NCBI RefSeq assembly: GCF_030767025.1 | Contig: NZ_JASITE010000010.1 | Location: 124,001 to 188,000, forward strand | Reading direction: 5' to 3' | DNA from: Nocardia sp. CC227C | Lineage (GTDB): Bacteria; Actinomycetota; Actinomycetes; Mycobacteriales; Mycobacteriaceae | Length of the DNA: 64,000 bases | Shown here: piece after piece, positions 61,466-64,000 of the stretch | Position numbering within the stretch: the first letter of the stretch is position 1 | Layout: each line of letters starts with the position of its first letter | Notes under the pieces: generated by a model | What the model was told of the DNA's origin: nothing | Seen by the model: only the letters and a program-made list of their open reading frames with translations | Databases searched by the model: none | Translations under genes and position numbers: made by a program

Positions 61466-62899
61466 TACTCCAGCCGGACTTCGTGATCATGGTGTGAGTC
61501 GGGATCGTCGCTGGTAGTGGCTGCGTCGGGCGCGGTATTGATGTCGGCGTCGCCAGTGTGACCAGTGTGTCCGGTGGCTGGCGGCGCGGACCGGTGTGAG
61601 AACCAGTGTGGTGAACAGATGCCGGATTTCGTTGCGGGTCAATGCAATCAGTTCGGTGCGGTGGGTGTCGTCGCGGGCGGTGATGGCCGCGACGGTGAGG
61701 AAGGCGTGGGCGAGGATGGCCAGCAGGGTCCAGCGGTGCCACGAGCGCCAGCATCGCACCTGGTGCTGGTCGAGCCCGGTCAGGGTCTTGGCGGTTTGGA
61801 AATTCTCCTCTGTCGACCAGCGGCGACCGGCCACTTTCACCAGCCGGGCCAGCGGCACCGGTTCGGTGTTCCAGCAGCGGTAGTAGGCCAGTTCCCCGGT
61901 GCGCTGGTTGCGGCGGATGACCAGCCAGCGATGTCCTGGACGGGCCTTGTCGTCATCGGCGCCGGTCTCTATCCAGGCCCAGTCGTAGACGCGGGGTCCT
62001 TTGGCGCCGTCACCGGCCGAGAGTTGCTGCCACGCTCGCTTCGGCAGCCCTTTCGCGAGGATGTCGGCGCGGACGCGGCCGGTCGCCGTGGTGAGGCGGT
62101 GATCACGAGCAACGGCGAAAACATAACCAGCACTGCGTGATTCGAGCTCCGCGCGCAGTTGCGGGTCGCTGCCGTAGACCTCGTCACCGGTCACCCACCG
62201 TGCGGGGACGCCGGCGTCGAGAGCGCCGATGATCATCCGTTTCGCCAGAGCGGGTTTGGTCGCGAAAACCACGTCGGCCGGTACACCGGCTCCCTGGCAG
62301 CGAGCCGGGTCGGTGGTCCACGATCTCGGCAGGTAGAGGGCGTTGTCGAGGAAGGCGTGCCCGGCGGCCGTGGCATAGGTGAGGTAGACAGCGACCTGAC
62401 TGTTTTCGATCCGGCCGGCTGTGCCGGTGTATTGACGTTGGACCCCGACGGTATGGCTGCCCTTCTTGACGTCACCGGTTTCGTCGACCACGAGCGTCGC
62501 GTCGACCTCACCCACATGCTCGATCACATAGTCGCGCAGGTCCTCTCGCAGTCCGTCATCGTCGATGACCGCGGACGACAGCAGGTGCTGCATCGCGTCC
62601 GGCGACCGATCGCCAGCGTATTCGGCAAGTGTCCAGCAGTTCTTGGTCGGCAACTCCGAGATCATCCCGGTCAGCATCCTCGTGGCGGTCCGGCGAGTCT
62701 CGACCCTGGCGAACCGCGGCCCGATCCGGCCGGTGAACTCGTCGAGCTGTTGCCGCCACCGGTCAGCGGCTACGCTGTCGGGCGCGGCCACCCCCAATTC
62801 AGTTGTGTCCCACACAAACACAACATGATCACGCGGTGGCCGCCCCACTTCCGGCACCCTGACCAGCAGCATCATCGATCACGAAGTCCGGCTGGAGTA
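61466..62899. mobile_element. IS701-family insertion sequence
   Basis: 1434-bp element bounded by perfect 23-bp terminal inverted repeats (61466-61488 and 62877-62899; TACTCCAGCCGGACTTCGTG outer sequence). Encodes one DDE transposase. The flanks are CTAG on the left and TTAG on the right: a 4-bp target duplication is expected, but the two differ by one base. The left flank is toxin 3, the right flank the end of an immunity-type gene. Confidence 0.92.
61487..62875 (-). CDS. IS701-family transposase
   Basis: 462 aa from ATG 62875 (GTG 62791 would give a more conventional N-terminus). DDE residues are visible in LVVDETGDVKKG, WVTGDEVYG and RRWSTEENFQ. Full length with no frameshift, so probably still active. 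The C-terminus is Arg/His-rich. Confidence 0.9.
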   Translation of the reverse strand: MMLLVRVPEVGRPPRDHVVFVWDTTELGVAAPDSVAADRWRQQLDEFTGRIGPRFARVETRRTATRMLTGMISELPTKNCWTLAEYAGDRSPDAMQHLLSSAVIDDDGLREDLRDYVIEHVGEVDATLVVDETGDVKKGSHTVGVQRQYTGTAGRIENSQVAVYLTYATAAGHAFLDNALYLPRSWTTDPARCQGAGVPADVVFATKPALAKRMIIGALDAGVPARWVTGDEVYGSDPQLRAELESRSAGYVFAVARDHRLTTATGRVRADILAKGLPKRAWQQLSAGDGAKGPRVYDWAWIETGADDDKARPGHRWLVIRRNQRTGELAYYRCWNTEPVPLARLVKVAGRRWSTEENFQTAKTLTGLDQHQVRCWRSWHRWTLLAILAHAFLTVAAITARDDTHRTELIALTRNEIRHLFTTLVLTPVRAASHRTHWSHWRRRHQYRARRSHYQRRSRLTP

Positions 62900-63137
62900 T
62901 TAGATCACGTAGCTCGTCCACCGCACGCGGAATACCTATTGGACCGCCGATGCCAGGTATTGGACCTTCCGCAGTATCGACACCGATCTTCATCTCGATA
63001 GAACGACCAACCGCAATATATATCAAATCAATCTGACGCCAATCATGTGGAGCTTTCGCACGCACATGATCGATGATTTCTGCTATAAGGCGCTGATACA
63101 CGATAGCAGGATCGCCAGAACTATCCAAGAATCGCAC
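62829..63137 (-). CDS. Immunity-type gene with 3' end replaced by IS sequence
   Basis: From GTG 63137 (GGAAG upstream) it reads VRFLDSSGDPAIVYQRLIAE, IIDHVRAKAPHDWRQIDLIY and PRAVDELRDLI; the last ~24 codons, from 62899 down, are IS sequence. A 31-aa frame (63216-63121, MARENELIGAIVESILSETP) overlaps its start and may be the true N-terminus separated by a frameshift. Either way the native C-terminus is lost. Confidence 0.5.
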   Translation of the reverse strand: MRFLDSSGDPAIVYQRLIAEIIDHVRAKAPHDWRQIDLIYIAVGRSIEMKIGVDTAEGPIPGIGGPIGIPRAVDELRDLILQPDFVIDDAAGQGAGSGAATA

Positions 63138-63274
63138 TAACCACTTCCGAATTCGACGGGGTCTCGGATAATATGCTCTCGACGATCGCACCAATCAGCT
63201 CGTTTTCGCGGGCCACTTAAGCAGCTACGTAAGCTCCATACTGAGGGCAGTGTGGTGACCGTGCGGACAATGAA

Positions 63275-63985
63275 CTATGCCTCCGCCACCAGCCACTCGG
63301 CTTGAAACTGTTGTGGAGTTACCTCCTCAACCATATACTGACCATCAACACTTTTACCAAGTTCTGAATACCTAGTATCCGACAAAGAAGTAAACTCACC
63401 CTCTTCGTAGAGACTGGCATTCTCTACCCGGCCATCGGGGAATACATTCACTCTGCGGTTCTCATAGCCTTCGCCGTCTATTTCGATATATGACTGCATA
63501 GGTTCTACCGCACTGGAATACACATACGTAAGCTTAAGATATCTCATCTCAGTGTCATCCGGCACAAACTTTCCAGCCTCTTTCTCAATAGTGAACCTAT
63601 CAATAGGATCATCGAAAGGCGAACTTGAAGCATTGACGGCCCGGGAAAAGCTACGCCAGGAACCTGGAAACAACGGAGTAGACCTTTCGTCAGATCCAGT
63701 TAATGCACGCGACGCTTCAAGGTCTTCACGGACCCAATCCGGAACGACTTCACGTGGATAAAGACGAAGATCATCTTCTAGGGCTGACCCAATGAGACCT
63801 CCGGGGGGTCTATTCTCGAAGTCGAACGAGGCGCTAACTGATCCATTGGATTCAATAGCCAGCCACATAGTGTACCAAGTACCCCTACCGGCAACGAACA
63901 TCGAGTGTCGCAATTCTTTGATTAGGCCGGGCGGATCAATATTGGGAACGGCGTCAGTGTCCAACTCCAGTTCATACCGCAGCAT
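63275..63985 (-). CDS. Two-domain immunity-type protein with DUF6881-like C-terminus
   Basis: 236 aa from ATG 63985; the frame stays open to the window edge, so the gene may begin outside. N-terminal half: WLAIESNGSVSASFDFENRP and LYPREVVPDWV, resembling YezG/DUF600-type immunity proteins. C-terminal half: MRYLKLTYVYSSAVEPMQSY, EIDGEGYENRRVNVFPDGRV and FQAEWLVAEA, which resembles DUF6881. Both assignments are by eye. Confidence 0.55.
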   Translation of the reverse strand: MLRYELELDTDAVPNIDPPGLIKELRHSMFVAGRGTWYTMWLAIESNGSVSASFDFENRPPGGLIGSALEDDLRLYPREVVPDWVREDLEASRALTGSDERSTPLFPGSWRSFSRAVNASSSPFDDPIDRFTIEKEAGKFVPDDTEMRYLKLTYVYSSAVEPMQSYIEIDGEGYENRRVNVFPDGRVENASLYEEGEFTSLSDTRYSELGKSVDGQYMVEEVTPQQFQAEWLVAEA

Positions 63986-64000
63986 GTTGCCAGCTGCGAC

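Overview
The window looks like chromosome of a high-GC mycolic-acid actinobacterium, most likely Nocardia. From memory, the gene order at about 1.2-23.1 kb is collinear with the Mycobacterium tuberculosis Rv0486-Rv0502 block: mshA, a YbjN protein, gpm, senX3-regX3, an Rv0495c-like protein, ppx, Rv0497- to Rv0499-like genes, proC, an excisionase-type HTH gene, a 33-aa AURKAIP1-type ribosomal protein, an epimerase and an acyltransferase. Local differences are a ROK kinase gene, two tandem secreted CocE/NonD-type hydrolases, a 21-bp tandem repeat array (12 full units at 6593-6844) and a greatly expanded repeat region in the Rv0497-like membrane protein. From 23.4 to 28.3 kb follow ordinary accessory genes: an alpha/beta hydrolase, an SDR, a small exported protein, an exported cyclase-family protein and a Tat-exported FAD oxidoreductase.

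From about 28.4 kb to the end the window is a mosaic island. The part at 28.4-34.3 kb is a graveyard of defence/toxin-type genes: a truncated paralogue of an adjacent membrane protein, a HipB start joined in frame to a HipA kinase lacking its N-terminal part, an XRE regulator with its middle deleted, a NUDIX hydrolase, a resolvase-like protein and small immunity-type proteins, one of them frameshifted.

The centre is a siphovirus-like tail operon on the minus strand (50.4 to 37.0 kb): tail terminator, tail tube, two chaperone frames joined by a GGGGGAA slippery site, tape measure, two baseplate-type proteins, three paralogous collagen-like tail proteins, a fibre-like protein, a small beta-rich protein, an amidase endolysin and two small proteins. 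No head, portal, terminase or integrase gene is visible in the window. A separate lysis cassette (29-aa membrane peptide, holin, membrane-anchored coiled coil) lies at 56.5-57.2 kb.

Three large polymorphic-toxin genes sit around the tail operon (34.3-36.8, 52.8-55.6 and 59.3-61.5 kb), each followed by immunity-type genes. The two intact toxins share an N-terminal domain of about 65 residues that is aligned residue for residue from their start codons, then Pro-rich linkers and unrelated C-terminal domains (unknown; HNH-like). The third ends in a HEFGH zincin-like domain, is frameshifted, and has lost its N-terminus to an IS701-family element. A 644-bp, almost identical direct repeat of the tail tube/terminator genes (49657-50300 and 57690-58333) brackets the second toxin, its immunity genes and the lysis cassette. 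I read the island as either a domesticated phage tail with lysis functions and toxin cargo, or a decayed prophage colonised by toxin cassettes; the shared toxin N-terminus is the most promising undescribed feature.
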